Origin: Chitinophaga filiformis
GTDB lineage: Bacteria; Bacteroidota; Bacteroidia; Chitinophagales; Chitinophagaceae
Assembly (NCBI RefSeq): GCF_023100805.1
Contig: NZ_CP095855.1
Location: forward strand, 1,839,001-1,903,000
Length of the DNA stretch: 64,000 bases
Direction: 5' to 3'
Shown: positions 44,974-53,939 of the stretch, piece by piece
Position numbering within the stretch: position 1 is the stretch's first letter
Layout: each line of letters opens with the position of its first letter
Made by a program: the position numbers and the translations under genes
Notes under the pieces: model-generated
Databases searched by the model: none
The model's input: only the letters and a program-made list of their open reading frames with translations
Told to the model about the DNA's origin: nothing

Positions 44974-46860
44974 ATGAGGAACATATTTTTAAGTATAGTC
45001 ATTATCATCCTGTCATGCAGGCTCCAGGCACAAACGCTGGCTGCTTCTGCTGATAAAGGTGATGAACAGGGCCTCCTGTTGCAGAAAGGCGCTGAACGTG
45101 ATCAGGCGGCTATTGATGAAGCCCTGAATGGCTGGTGGAAACACAGTATGGAAAATCATGAAGCCCGTATTGCGTGGTGGCGGGAAGCCAAGTTTGGTTG
45201 CTTCATTCACTGGGGAGTATACTCTGTTGCAGGTGGAGAATGGGAAGGTAAAAAAGTGGACGGTTATGCAGAACATCTCATGCGTAAGGAAAGGATCCCC
45301 CGGGAAGTGTATAAGGAGAGACTACTGAAGACATTCAATCCTGAACAATTCGATGCGGATGCCTGGGTAAGAATGATAAAAGCAGCCGGCATGCGCTACC
45401 TGGTCATTACTTCCAAACATCACGACGGAGTGGCCATGTATCCTTCTGCGGTAAGCGATCTCAATATCAGTGCGTCCCCTTTTAAACGGGACCCTATGCA
45501 GGAGTTATCTGCCGCCTGTAAAAAGTATGGCATCCGCTTCGGATTTTACTATTCCCATGCTTTTGACTGGGAACATCCGGATGCACCAGGCAATGACTGG
45601 GACTACGATAATCCTGCCGGAGATAAACGCCTGTATGGTGGCCTGAATTGGTTCGATGTTCATCCGGAAAAACTGCCTAAGGCCGTGAAGTATGTGAACG
45701 AAAAAGCCATACCCCAGATAGTGGAATTGATCCGCAAATACCATCCGGATATACTATGGTTTGATACTCCCAGCAAATTACCTTTGAGTGAGAATATCCG
45801 CATCTTGAAAGCCATCCGTGAAGTAGATAACAATGTGGTTGTAAATGGCCGCCTGGCCCGTTCTGCCGGTATTTCCTTCGGTGATTATATCAACACATCG
45901 GATCGCCCTGCAGAATTTTATCCCGTTACCGGCGACTGGGAGGCCATTCCCACAACGAATGAATCCTATGGCTATTCCAAATTTGATAATAGCCATAAAC
46001 CGGCCGGGTTCTTTGTACGATTGCAGGCTAAAGCTGCCGCCAGGGGAGGGAACCTGCTGATGAATATAGGGCCCATGGGCAATGGTTTGATAGATCCGCG
46101 CGATACCGTTATACTGCATAGTATTGGGGCCTGGATGCAAACGAACGGAGAAAGCATCTATGGTACTAGTGCGTCTCCGTTGCCTTTACAGCCCTGGGGC
46201 GAAAGCACACGCAAAGGTAATCGCCTGTACCTGCATGTATTCGACTGGCCGGAAAGAGGCCTTTTGTATGTCGGCGGATTAAAGAGCAATATCCGCAAAG
46301 CCTGGTTATTGGCAGACCGGCAGCAAAAGGCATTGATGGTAAAACGGGTGAACGACCGGGATATCACAATTGTCCTGCCGGCTAAAGCAAGCGATTCGAT
46401 GAATAGTGTAATAGTACTGGACATGGAAGATGTAAAGACCGATAGTATCCGTGTACTGGACAGCAATTCGCTCCCCAATGTACTGCGGGCTTTCGATGGC
46501 ACACTGCATGGCGGTGGATTTCTGTATGGAGATGGCAAAGCCCCGAAATATTATGTGTATAATTGGACAAAGCCAGATCAGTATGTCAGCTGGACGTTCC
46601 GGCTCACGGCTCCTGCGCGGTTCCGCACGAATATTAAATACGCAGCAGATTCCACTACCGGTGAAAATAAATTCATAGTAACAGTAAATGGGAAAACGCT
46701 CATTGGGAAGACCCAGGCAGTATCTTCTGCAGATAAGATCATGACGCAGTCTTTAGGCGATCTGTCTTTACCCGCCGGTGTTCATACCTTAAGCATACGT
46801 CCCGGGGAAATTACAGGTAAGGAATTGATGAAATTATTTGAGATCACTTTAGTGCCTTAA
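44974..46860 (+). CDS. Secreted alpha-L-fucosidase (GH29)
   Basis: Removes alpha-linked L-fucose. The 628-residue exported enzyme has a signal peptide (about 1-20, ending LQAQ), a TIM barrel with the family stretches FGCFIHWGVYSVAGGEW, YLVITSKHHDGVAMY and GIRFGFYYSHAFDWEHPD, and the nucleophile Asp in ILWFDTPSKL (about residue 263). A C-terminal carbohydrate-binding-like beta domain (about 480-628) follows. It lies 133 bases downstream of the GH2 gene and 18 bases upstream of the GH36-type gene, in the same direction. Confidence 0.92.
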   Translation: MRNIFLSIVIIILSCRLQAQTLAASADKGDEQGLLLQKGAERDQAAIDEALNGWWKHSMENHEARIAWWREAKFGCFIHWGVYSVAGGEWEGKKVDGYAEHLMRKERIPREVYKERLLKTFNPEQFDADAWVRMIKAAGMRYLVITSKHHDGVAMYPSAVSDLNISASPFKRDPMQELSAACKKYGIRFGFYYSHAFDWEHPDAPGNDWDYDNPAGDKRLYGGLNWFDVHPEKLPKAVKYVNEKAIPQIVELIRKYHPDILWFDTPSKLPLSENIRILKAIREVDNNVVVNGRLARSAGISFGDYINTSDRPAEFYPVTGDWEAIPTTNESYGYSKFDNSHKPAGFFVRLQAKAAARGGNLLMNIGPMGNGLIDPRDTVILHSIGAWMQTNGESIYGTSASPLPLQPWGESTRKGNRLYLHVFDWPERGLLYVGGLKSNIRKAWLLADRQQKALMVKRVNDRDITIVLPAKASDSMNSVIVLDMEDVKTDSIRVLDSNSLPNVLRAFDGTLHGGGFLYGDGKAPKYYVYNWTKPDQYVSWTFRLTAPARFRTNIKYAADSTTGENKFIVTVNGKTLIGKTQAVSSADKIMTQSLGDLSLPAGVHTLSIRPGEITGKELMKLFEITLVP

Positions 46861-46878
46861 TGGCCGACAGAAAAAATT

Positions 46879-48684
46879 ATGCAGATAATGATCAGGAAAC
46901 CTTTTCTAACTTCTTTATTAATTGGCCTCCTGGCAGGAGCAGACCTGTATGCCACTTCGGCCGATCAATTCCAGCAGGCCCTGAAGAACAGTAAAGGCAT
47001 TGTTATTTTGGCCAATGGAGCAATGGCGCCTGCTACTGTGCAGCTCTCCCGTACCTGGGAAGGTGATTTTTGCACCACGCGGATTGTAAACACCAGTAGT
47101 ACGCCAGTACGCATCCGGGAAGTAATACTCGCACAGGCCGGTAAAATACTGGCGGCCAATACGCCATTTTATGCGGAGGGGTTCCAGATGCTGACGCAGA
47201 CGAGCGGTACGCTTGCAAAGCCCCAGGTACTGGGCAACTATACTGATGAAGGTCACTACAAAATACCGCAGCCTGCAGGCTACCTCGCGGTGTACAACCT
47301 GTTACGTCTATATCCTGCCGGAGAACCGGAACTATTGGCCGGGTTCACCAGTTGCAGGCGCTTTGCAGGTAAGTTCTATCTCAATGCAGATACCATCAAG
47401 GTAGTAATGGACCTGGAAAACCTGACCCTGGATCCGGGGGCAGCCTTTCAACTCGAAGAATGGACCTTGCTGAAGGGTAGGGACGGGAATGACCTGCTGG
47501 AGAAATTTGCCACGCGTATCAATCATCACCATCCGCGCCTGGGCTTTAAAGAGCCGCCTACAGGCTGGTGCAGCTGGTATTGTTTCGGACCGCGGGTAAC
47601 GGCGCAGAATATCTATGATAACCTGGACTATATCAAAGCAAACATACCCTCCCTGCGATACATACAGATAGATGACGGTTACCAGCCGCATATGGGCGAC
47701 TGGTTATCAACTGGTCAGTCATTCGGTGGTAATATTCAGCCGGTGTTGAACAGCATAAAGAGCAAAGGCTTCGAGCCTGCCATATGGGTGGCGCCTTTTA
47801 TCTGCGACAGCAATTCAACCATCTACAAAGAGCACCCCGACTGGCTGGTAAAAGATGCCGGCGGCAAACCATTGCGTAGTGACCTGGTGACATTCGGCGG
47901 CTGGCGGCTTAAGCCCTGGTATGTGTTGGATGGCACCCATCCTGCCGTGCAAAAGCACCTCGAAGCTTTGTTCCGCACCATGCGTGATCAATGGGGATGT
48001 ACCTACTTTAAACTGGATGCCAATTTCTGGGGCGCTATACACGGTGGTTATTTCTACGACAGGCAGGCTACCCGTGTGGAAGCCTATCGCCGGGGTATGG
48101 AAGCTATATTGAAGGGAACGGGAGACGCCTTCATACTGGGCTGTAATCACCCCTTATGGCCTTCGCTAGGCCTAATACACGGCTCCCGCAGCTCCATGGA
48201 TATCAAACGTCAATGGTCGGTTTTTGAACGCTCAGGAAGGGAAAATCTGTACCGTGCCTGGCAGAATGGACGGCTGTGGTGGAATGATCCCGACTGCCTG
48301 CTGCTGACTGGTAAAATGCCGGATAATGAGTTCCGCTTCCACGCTGCACTGATATATGGTACCGGAGGTATGTTACTGAGTGGGGACGATCTGACCACTA
48401 TTTCACCCAAACGCCTGAATATATTGCGGAAAACGGTGCCGCCGGCTGCACATGCTGCTGCCTTTGAAAACACGAAGTTTGAAATAGGCAGGTTGTCTGC
48501 CCCCAATGGTAAGTGCCTCGTCTTGCTGAACTGGGATAGTACTGCGAAATCGATCTCCGTTCAACTGGACCGGCCCTGCGAAATTGTTGATCATTGGACA
48601 GGCAAAAGCCTGGGGAAGTTCTCAGGTAAGTACACGGCGATGCTCGGGGCGCATGACGGAAGCGTAGTAGAAATAAAAGAATAG
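46879..48684 (+). CDS. Secreted alpha-galactosidase-like glycosidase (GH36/melibiase type)
   Basis: A 601-residue exported protein with a signal peptide (about 1-25). The catalytic barrel shows GWCSWYCFGPRVTAQNIYDNLDYI, YIQIDDGYQPHMGDW, the nucleophile Asp in YFKLDANFWGA (about 379), and RSSMDIKRQW with the second Asp (about 442). These are GH36-clan features; the family contains alpha-galactosidases and alpha-N-acetylgalactosaminidases, and the fucosidase and GH2 partners suggest a galactose-bearing side chain. Two close ATGs (46879 and 46888) are possible starts. Confidence 0.85.
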   Translation: MQIMIRKPFLTSLLIGLLAGADLYATSADQFQQALKNSKGIVILANGAMAPATVQLSRTWEGDFCTTRIVNTSSTPVRIREVILAQAGKILAANTPFYAEGFQMLTQTSGTLAKPQVLGNYTDEGHYKIPQPAGYLAVYNLLRLYPAGEPELLAGFTSCRRFAGKFYLNADTIKVVMDLENLTLDPGAAFQLEEWTLLKGRDGNDLLEKFATRINHHHPRLGFKEPPTGWCSWYCFGPRVTAQNIYDNLDYIKANIPSLRYIQIDDGYQPHMGDWLSTGQSFGGNIQPVLNSIKSKGFEPAIWVAPFICDSNSTIYKEHPDWLVKDAGGKPLRSDLVTFGGWRLKPWYVLDGTHPAVQKHLEALFRTMRDQWGCTYFKLDANFWGAIHGGYFYDRQATRVEAYRRGMEAILKGTGDAFILGCNHPLWPSLGLIHGSRSSMDIKRQWSVFERSGRENLYRAWQNGRLWWNDPDCLLLTGKMPDNEFRFHAALIYGTGGMLLSGDDLTTISPKRLNILRKTVPPAAHAAAFENTKFEIGRLSAPNGKCLVLLNWDSTAKSISVQLDRPCEIVDHWTGKSLGKFSGKYTAMLGAHDGSVVEIKE

Positions 48685-48685
48685 C

Positions 48686-48750
48686 GTTCATATCCAACAT
48701 TGAAATACCCCAAAGTCCGACTTTAAGGTATTTCAACGTTGGATATGAAC
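48686..48750. terminator. Long hairpin between converging carbohydrate genes
   Basis: Arms 48686-48709 and 48727-48750 pair over 23 of 24 positions (one A-C mismatch) around a 17-nt loop. There is no T run, so it may stop or protect both converging mRNAs by structure alone. Confidence 0.55.
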
Positions 48751-48785
48751 ACTCTTATTGATCGGATTGTAACCTTGTGAAGACC

Positions 48786-49577
48786 TCAGTTAGGAGCGGT
48801 ACCATCTCTGTATACTTTCACGCCTCTCCATTTCACAGTAGCAGTACCGGTCCTTAGTGTACCGTAATTGCCATACTTCATATAGTTAGTGACCGCTTCA
48901 TTATCTGCAATATCTGCCTTCTTAACGCCATTGATATAGATTTTGATCCTGTTGCCCTTGTCCTCCTGCAGGTGAATGACGTTTATATGCACTTCCTTTC
49001 CATAGACATTTGTGGCCAATGTCTGGCCGGCTCCCCTGATGGAGCCTCCATCTGCCGCATATCCGCGGATCATCAGCTGGGTAGCTCCTTCTGTACTGCC
49101 GAAGATCTGCATCAGTGACTCATCGTCCAGGGGGGCATTGAAAGTGACGTAGCCCTCAAACTGGCGGCTCCCCGTAGAATACTCATTCTGCAGCCGTATT
49201 TCTGAGCGGTTGGACTTATTGTTTACAATGCGGAAGGTCTCTGTACCATCATCGTACCGGTAATCTGCACAGATGGGGCTTCCGACCGACTTATAAGAGG
49301 TCCAGTTAAAGATCTGCAGACCGTTCTCATCGTCCAGGTGGATTTTCTTGGTAGGGGAATATGCCACCCATCCGCTACCCACTGCAGATGCAATTGTTAC
49401 ATCTCCATTGATGTTGGCGGTTTGTTGCGCTAGGGATAAAGCGGCGGAAGACTTATCAGGCGCTTGCGCCTCTTTTTGGCAGCTGCCGGTGAGAATAATG
49501 ATGACAGACAATGTCAGCATTGATTTTAGCTGCCATAGCAGATGCATGGCATTGTTAGTTGTTGCCTGGATTTTCAT
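48786..49577 (-). CDS. Lipoprotein, jelly-roll polysaccharide lyase-like (PL7/alginate lyase clan)
   Basis: A 263-residue exported lipoprotein: N-terminal hydrophobic segment with a lipobox-like LTGSC (Cys at about residue 33), then a short linker and a beta-sandwich. The PL7-type marks are NRSEIRLQNEY (the RxExR-like strand that holds the substrate) and YMKYGNYG near the C-terminus, where the family has YFKAGxY. The enzyme would cleave a uronic-acid-containing polysaccharide by beta-elimination; which one is not clear. It lies 47 bases downstream of the T9SS-type lyase on the same strand. Confidence 0.7.
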   Translation of the reverse strand: MKIQATTNNAMHLLWQLKSMLTLSVIIILTGSCQKEAQAPDKSSAALSLAQQTANINGDVTIASAVGSGWVAYSPTKKIHLDDENGLQIFNWTSYKSVGSPICADYRYDDGTETFRIVNNKSNRSEIRLQNEYSTGSRQFEGYVTFNAPLDDESLMQIFGSTEGATQLMIRGYAADGGSIRGAGQTLATNVYGKEVHINVIHLQEDKGNRIKIYINGVKKADIADNEAVTNYMKYGNYGTLRTGTATVKWRGVKVYRDGTAPN

Positions 49578-49624
49578 GACTGTTGGTTTGATCAGTGAAT
49601 GATAACGTGATATAAAAGGTAGGC

Positions 49625-50824
49625 TTACTGTTTTGAGATCATCTTCGTAGCTACTTTCCCATTGTGTTGTACACTTATTACATAGGCGCCGGGAGGAACA
49701 GTTTTTGCGTTGAACACTGTACGGTGTATACCAGCCTGCAGGTGGGCATTTATCAGCAGAGCTATTCTTCGCTGTTGCATATCAAATACTTCTACCTTTG
49801 CTGGTCCGGCTTGTTTTAAGTTAATCTCTATAGTTGTGTTTTCTCCCAGGGGATTGGGAAATACATTCAGGGTCAGCGCGGCTGTTTCTTTCGATGTTTT
49901 ATTGACAGGGGAATATGCAGGCGGCGCTTCTGTCAGCAGAGCACTGCTTCCGTTAAGTGCGGGCCCGGGCTGATTAGCGCTACCACCGCCTACCTCACTG
50001 GGACAGGATGCATTGCCTTCTGCAATACAGAAATCGGCAAAACGCACCTGTTCATCGCGAAGTTGTGATATACTGTTCAAACTCCGGTAAATGCCCCATT
50101 TAGGACGGCAGAAAGTAGTTCCACCCCTCCACATATTAATATTGCTGTTGCTGTAGGAAAGCAGTGTAGCGCCATCGCTTACCCGCTTTATTACTACCTG
50201 ATAAGAGCCACTTGTACTATATTTTATTTTCTCAAATACTTCTACCCATACGCCTTTAAATGACGACAGGTTTACACTGTGAATTTCACCGCCGGTGCCA
50301 CCGCTGCCTGTGCTGTGGATGATCTGCAGCTTCTGTGGATTGCCGGCGCGGGGTGTAATCGTAATGATAGGAGCGCCGTCGTCACCATCGCCAGCCTTGA
50401 TCTGATGAATGTGGCAAAAATTGGATGTAGGAATGAAGCCTGCATCTAACTTGAATTTCCAGCGGTAAGTAACCGTCTCGTTCAATGAGCCTTTGACATT
50501 GGCAGGGGAGGAGCTCTGGGTTTTAATCTCGTTCCTTTGCCGGTCAGTACTGCCATTGCAGCGATCATTGTCGGGCGTTACGTGAATGTGGAATACAAAC
50601 ACATTTTTGTTAAGCTGGCTGTCAAATACTTCTGTAATATGCCTGCCAAAAGAAGCGTGGGCACAGTCGGGTACTTCTCCGGCGGTACCGCTGCCTAAAA
50701 CGCTTTCAATAAGCTCGTATGTGTTGCCGGGACCATCCGCCCGTAACGTGACCTGGGCACGCAGATGGGTAGACATGAAAAATAAAAGCAGCACAATGCT
50801 GCAGCATCGTAGGGATGTTTTCAT
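49625..50824 (-). CDS. Secreted polysaccharide lyase-like protein with type IX secretion sorting domain
   Basis: The 399-residue protein has a signal peptide (about 1-23), a jelly-roll domain (about 25-270) of the heparin lyase I/Polysacc_lyase type with QRNEIKTQ, YRWKFKLDAGF and FCHIHQIKAGDGDDGAP, a linker, and a C-terminal type A sorting domain (about 315-399) starting LNVFPNPLGENTTIEINL and ending VISVQHNGKVATKMISK. This shows export across the outer membrane by the type IX system, so the enzyme acts outside the cell. The class of uronic-acid polymer it cuts cannot be told. The gene has two CG-centred palindromes upstream. Confidence 0.78.
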   Translation of the reverse strand: MKTSLRCCSIVLLLFFMSTHLRAQVTLRADGPGNTYELIESVLGSGTAGEVPDCAHASFGRHITEVFDSQLNKNVFVFHIHVTPDNDRCNGSTDRQRNEIKTQSSSPANVKGSLNETVTYRWKFKLDAGFIPTSNFCHIHQIKAGDGDDGAPIITITPRAGNPQKLQIIHSTGSGGTGGEIHSVNLSSFKGVWVEVFEKIKYSTSGSYQVVIKRVSDGATLLSYSNSNINMWRGGTTFCRPKWGIYRSLNSISQLRDEQVRFADFCIAEGNASCPSEVGGGSANQPGPALNGSSALLTEAPPAYSPVNKTSKETAALTLNVFPNPLGENTTIEINLKQAGPAKVEVFDMQQRRIALLINAHLQAGIHRTVFNAKTVPPGAYVISVQHNGKVATKMISKQ

Positions 50825-50878
50825 AGCGGAAATTTTGAGGGTGACAGGAAAAAAGGGATTAAACTTTATCTAAAAAGT

Positions 50879-50908
50879 AAACGTTTGCTTCACTTTACCA
50901 ATCGATTG
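50879..50908. promoter_or_regulatory. Pair of LacI-type operator candidates upstream of the lyase genes
   Basis: AAACGTTT (50879-50886) and CAATCGATTG (50899-50908) are perfect palindromes whose CG centres are 21 bp apart, two helical turns, so both face the same side of the DNA. They lie 55-84 bases upstream of the lyase ATG at 50824. The second shares CGATTGCAT with the site ahead of the GH2 gene. Confidence 0.45.
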
Positions 50909-51060
50909 CATTTAATGTTAAATTAGCGAGTTTCTAATGAAAAGCAAATTTTTTAGTTTGGTAAATGATCGCTATATTCTATAATGAGGTCTTTGGGGAT
51001 ATAAGATGTTTATCTGATCAATGCCAGAAATTGAGTATTGTCCTGGCTAAATTTACTCAT

Positions 51061-51738
51061 CTACAACTGCACGATACCGTGTTTCACAGCATAAAGCGCC
51101 AATGCAACCCTGTTCTTTACTTTCAGGCGTTGGAAAAGTGCTTCGCGATAGCCATCAATGGTCTTGGGGCTCAGGTTCATTTTTTCGGCAATTTGCTGAT
51201 AGGTCAGTTCAGAAGCTGCAAGCTTAATGAATTCTCTCTCATTTTCTGAAAGGTATACAGCGTTTTTATTTGGGCTCATTGTACCATTTAAATTGTAATT
51301 CATGACTTTTGTTGCAGTATCGGAGTAATAAAAGCCATTGTTGGCAATGGTCTCCAATGCACGGTGCATATCTTCGACTTCGATGTCTTTGGACAGATAT
51401 CCTTTTACCCCAAGCCGCAGCATACGCAAAATGGCCTCATCCGATTCCACCATGGATATCACCAATACTTTTACGGAAGCATGTGTGCGTTGTAACCAGT
51501 CTACCGCTTCAAAGCCGTCCATATCCGGCATGTCGATATCCATCAGGATAATGTCAGGAAATGGGGCATGTCTCATCTTTCCCTGGAGATCATGTCCATT
51601 ATCCGCTTCAAAGAGGATATTGTACTTGTTTTGGATGTTACCGAGATTAATGAGTTTGATCAGTCCTTTGCGGAAAAGATTGTGGTCGTCAACAATGGCA
51701 ATATTCAGTGTGTTCGGTGTTGAGGTAACGTTCTTCAT
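51061..51738 (-). CDS. Response regulator, NarL/LuxR type
   Basis: A 225-residue two-domain regulator: receiver domain (about 10-130) with acidic pocket IVDDHN, phospho-acceptor Asp67 in ILMDIDMPDMDG and the conserved Lys in VKGYLSKDI, then a LuxR-type helix-turn-helix (about 160-220) with LSENEREFIKLAASELTYQQ and KTIDGYREALFQRL. Its ATG overlaps the stop of the kinase gene by 4 nt, so the two are coupled. It may control the adjacent lyase genes, but this is not shown. Confidence 0.93.
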   Translation of the reverse strand: MKNVTSTPNTLNIAIVDDHNLFRKGLIKLINLGNIQNKYNILFEADNGHDLQGKMRHAPFPDIILMDIDMPDMDGFEAVDWLQRTHASVKVLVISMVESDEAILRMLRLGVKGYLSKDIEVEDMHRALETIANNGFYYSDTATKVMNYNLNGTMSPNKNAVYLSENEREFIKLAASELTYQQIAEKMNLSPKTIDGYREALFQRLKVKNRVALALYAVKHGIVQL

Positions 51739-52556
51739 ATCACAAGGGATTTAAGTATTTCGGGATGTGGAATGTTTATAGATACTAAGGTACCTTCTCC
51801 TTCCCGGCTGGCAATATTAAATTCCGCGTTTATAAGCGCCGCCCTTTTCCGGATATTCAGCAGCCCGGTGCTTTGCTTTTCCCCGATCAGTTTTAAGGCT
51901 TCTTCTACATTAAATCCGGAACCGTCATCTGCTATCGTCAGGGCAAACTGTTCCGGCGTGAAAGTAAGGGATGTGGTCACCTTTGATGCCTTTGCATACT
52001 TTACTACATTATTTAATACTTCCTGGCACAAACGGAAGAGAATAATTTCATGCTCCGGTAACATCCGGTACTCTTCACCGGTTTTGGCAATGATAACTTC
52101 ATATTTTTTCGTTTTAGCAAGTCTGCTCAACTCATTGTCCAATGCTTTTACAAAGCCGATATGTATGATATGGTCCGTATTCAGGTTAGCGCTGAGCGCC
52201 TTTAATTCACTCATTAGCTGTTTGGCCAGCGACTTCGTTTCAATAATGTTTTCACGCTGCTCTACAGGGCTCTGCGGCAGGATCTCAGAAAGATTGATAT
52301 TGATCAGCGACACAAGGTGGCTGAAGTTGGCATGTAGTTCTTTGGAAATATGATCAAGGGTTTGCTCCTGGATCGCCAGTTTGGACTGCAGCAGGGTCTG
52401 ATTAAAGGCCTCGCGTATCTCTATTAGTTCCTGTTGGTGTCGGAATCTTTTCCGCTGATAAAGGAATAGGAAATAGATAATAGCAATGCTAAGGCAAAGA
52501 ACAATAGCGGTGGAAATTATAATCGTTAGTGCGGTTGCGAGAGTTGAGGTTTGCAT
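51735..52556 (-). CDS. Sensor histidine kinase (NarX/DegS-like HisKA_3 type)
   Basis: A 273-residue kinase with one N-terminal membrane helix (about 8-33), no obvious sensing domain, a dimerisation segment with the likely phospho-His75 in KELHANFSH, and an ATPase domain with the N-box VLNNVVKYAKAS and G1 box IADDGSGFNVEEA. The lack of a sensor domain suggests that it receives its signal from a partner, perhaps the multi-pass protein encoded upstream, whose gene overlaps it by 31 bases. The start is ATG at 52556. Confidence 0.9.
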   Translation of the reverse strand: MQTSTLATALTIIISTAIVLCLSIAIIYFLFLYQRKRFRHQQELIEIREAFNQTLLQSKLAIQEQTLDHISKELHANFSHLVSLININLSEILPQSPVEQRENIIETKSLAKQLMSELKALSANLNTDHIIHIGFVKALDNELSRLAKTKKYEVIIAKTGEEYRMLPEHEIILFRLCQEVLNNVVKYAKASKVTTSLTFTPEQFALTIADDGSGFNVEEALKLIGEKQSTGLLNIRKRAALINAEFNIASREGEGTLVSINIPHPEILKSLVI

Positions 52557-53209
52557 AAAAAGCTTATTAAATAACAGGTGCACATTAATAGATTGAACGT
52601 ATCATTGATCGGCAGGAACATTAAAGACAAATTAGATTGCTGCATGTTCAGGAATCCCAACATTATCAGAAATGGGAGGGATACTGCGTGGTATATAAAT
52701 ATTCCCAACGTCATCCAAACCAATGGTTCTTTATGTAACACAATTATTCTGGTTTCCTGTAATAACTGTTTAAAATATAAAAGGCATAGAATAATAATGG
52801 GTATGTGAGCGAAGATTACGCTATACGTGTTGTACTGAAATGGTCCCTGAATAAACAGGTAATTCAGTATGCCGAATGTTACCAGCATGAACGCCACAGG
52901 TGGAATGAGCTTTTTTATCTGCGGGCTATCCAGAATAAGGTAAAAGACGGCCAATAAAATTCCAAGCCGGATTGTGATAAAAAGATTATAGATCCAGAAG
53001 TTATTTTTTGAATAATCCCAGAAGAATAGCTTATGTATATACAACCGCCAAAGAAATGCGCTTAATTCGGTTAACAGTGATAGTACTACTAATACCGAAA
53101 GCAACTTATATGGCTTAGGCCATTTTTGCCGGAAACTTTTCAGGCTAAAAATGGCGCTAAGCAATAATGGTACAAGAAATAGGTATTCATATTTTAGTAT
53201 ACGCTGCAT
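52526..53209 (-). CDS. Multi-pass membrane protein upstream of a histidine kinase
   Basis: A 227-residue protein with about seven hydrophobic helices, without a signal peptide. It resembles no enzyme. The order membrane protein-kinase-response regulator with overlaps (31 nt and 4 nt) suggests that it is the sensory or structural partner of the kinase, possibly reading a membrane-derived signal. Its last residues and the start of the kinase share DNA in different frames. Confidence 0.65.
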   Translation of the reverse strand: MQRILKYEYLFLVPLLLSAIFSLKSFRQKWPKPYKLLSVLVVLSLLTELSAFLWRLYIHKLFFWDYSKNNFWIYNLFITIRLGILLAVFYLILDSPQIKKLIPPVAFMLVTFGILNYLFIQGPFQYNTYSVIFAHIPIIILCLLYFKQLLQETRIIVLHKEPLVWMTLGIFIYHAVSLPFLIMLGFLNMQQSNLSLMFLPINDTFNLLMCTCYLISFLCKPQLSQPH

Positions 53210-53228
53210 TTACTCAATTTACTGAATG

Positions 53229-53699
53229 TTATTCATAAAAACTGTCGTCGCAGCGTGGGGGACAAGGAAGTCCCAGGTTGAAATCTTTTACATCTTCAGC
53301 AGGGTCGTCTCCGGGGAATAGAATGATCTCTCTTGGCAGGGAGGATCTTTCTGAAAAATTTGATTCTTTTTCCAGCACCACATTGTGATGTATGGTAGTG
53401 TTACCCACTGCCTTTTCCCTGGTAACATTGAAGAGCAGACATAATTGTCCTGCGTACTGGTGGCCGTCCTCGTAGGTGCCAAAGTTGATCCTGATGCCGT
53501 CTCCCCCGGCAAAGTCAATTTCTTCCAGCAATTTTACGAAATGCTCTTTCGAATACCACACAGACTTGGTGTCGGGCTTACCTAATGCCTGACTTAAAAC
53601 ATTGTGTTTCTGATTTTGGAATCGGGTGATCCGGTCGGCTGTTGTTTTTTGCCCCACGTAGAAAAAAGGAAGGGGCTTTACTGTTACATGGTGTTGCAT
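53229..53699 (-). CDS. Hypothetical protein, 156 residues
   Basis: Unknown cytoplasmic protein with a balanced composition, containing RITRFQNQKHNVLSQALGKPDTKS, WYSKEHFVKLLEEIDFAGGDGIRINFGTYEDGHQY, and a proline- and cysteine-containing C-terminus (GLPCPPRCDDS). The last CPPRC pair could bind metal. It is 20 bases downstream of the membrane protein gene's ATG side and points the same way, so it heads the minus-strand group 53699-51061. No family recognised. Confidence 0.6.
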   Translation of the reverse strand: MQHHVTVKPLPFFYVGQKTTADRITRFQNQKHNVLSQALGKPDTKSVWYSKEHFVKLLEEIDFAGGDGIRINFGTYEDGHQYAGQLCLLFNVTREKAVGNTTIHHNVVLEKESNFSERSSLPREIILFPGDDPAEDVKDFNLGLPCPPRCDDSFYE

Positions 53700-53939
53700 A
53701 ATTGGAGTTTTAAAAAAATAGTGGAGTAGGAATTTTTACCACTGCGAAACTATGGCTTCAATCCCTTACAAAATTCAACTCAGATCAAATACAGGAAAAA
53801 TCCTCCCCGTCCCAAAGGGGTTTATCCGGTAACGGAAAAAAGGGGATTTTTCCCCCTCCATACAGGTTTTTTCCTTCATGGGGCTTTGTAATCTTTGTGT
53901 TGTCAAACAGAGATTCTTCTTATCCTCAATTCATTCCCC

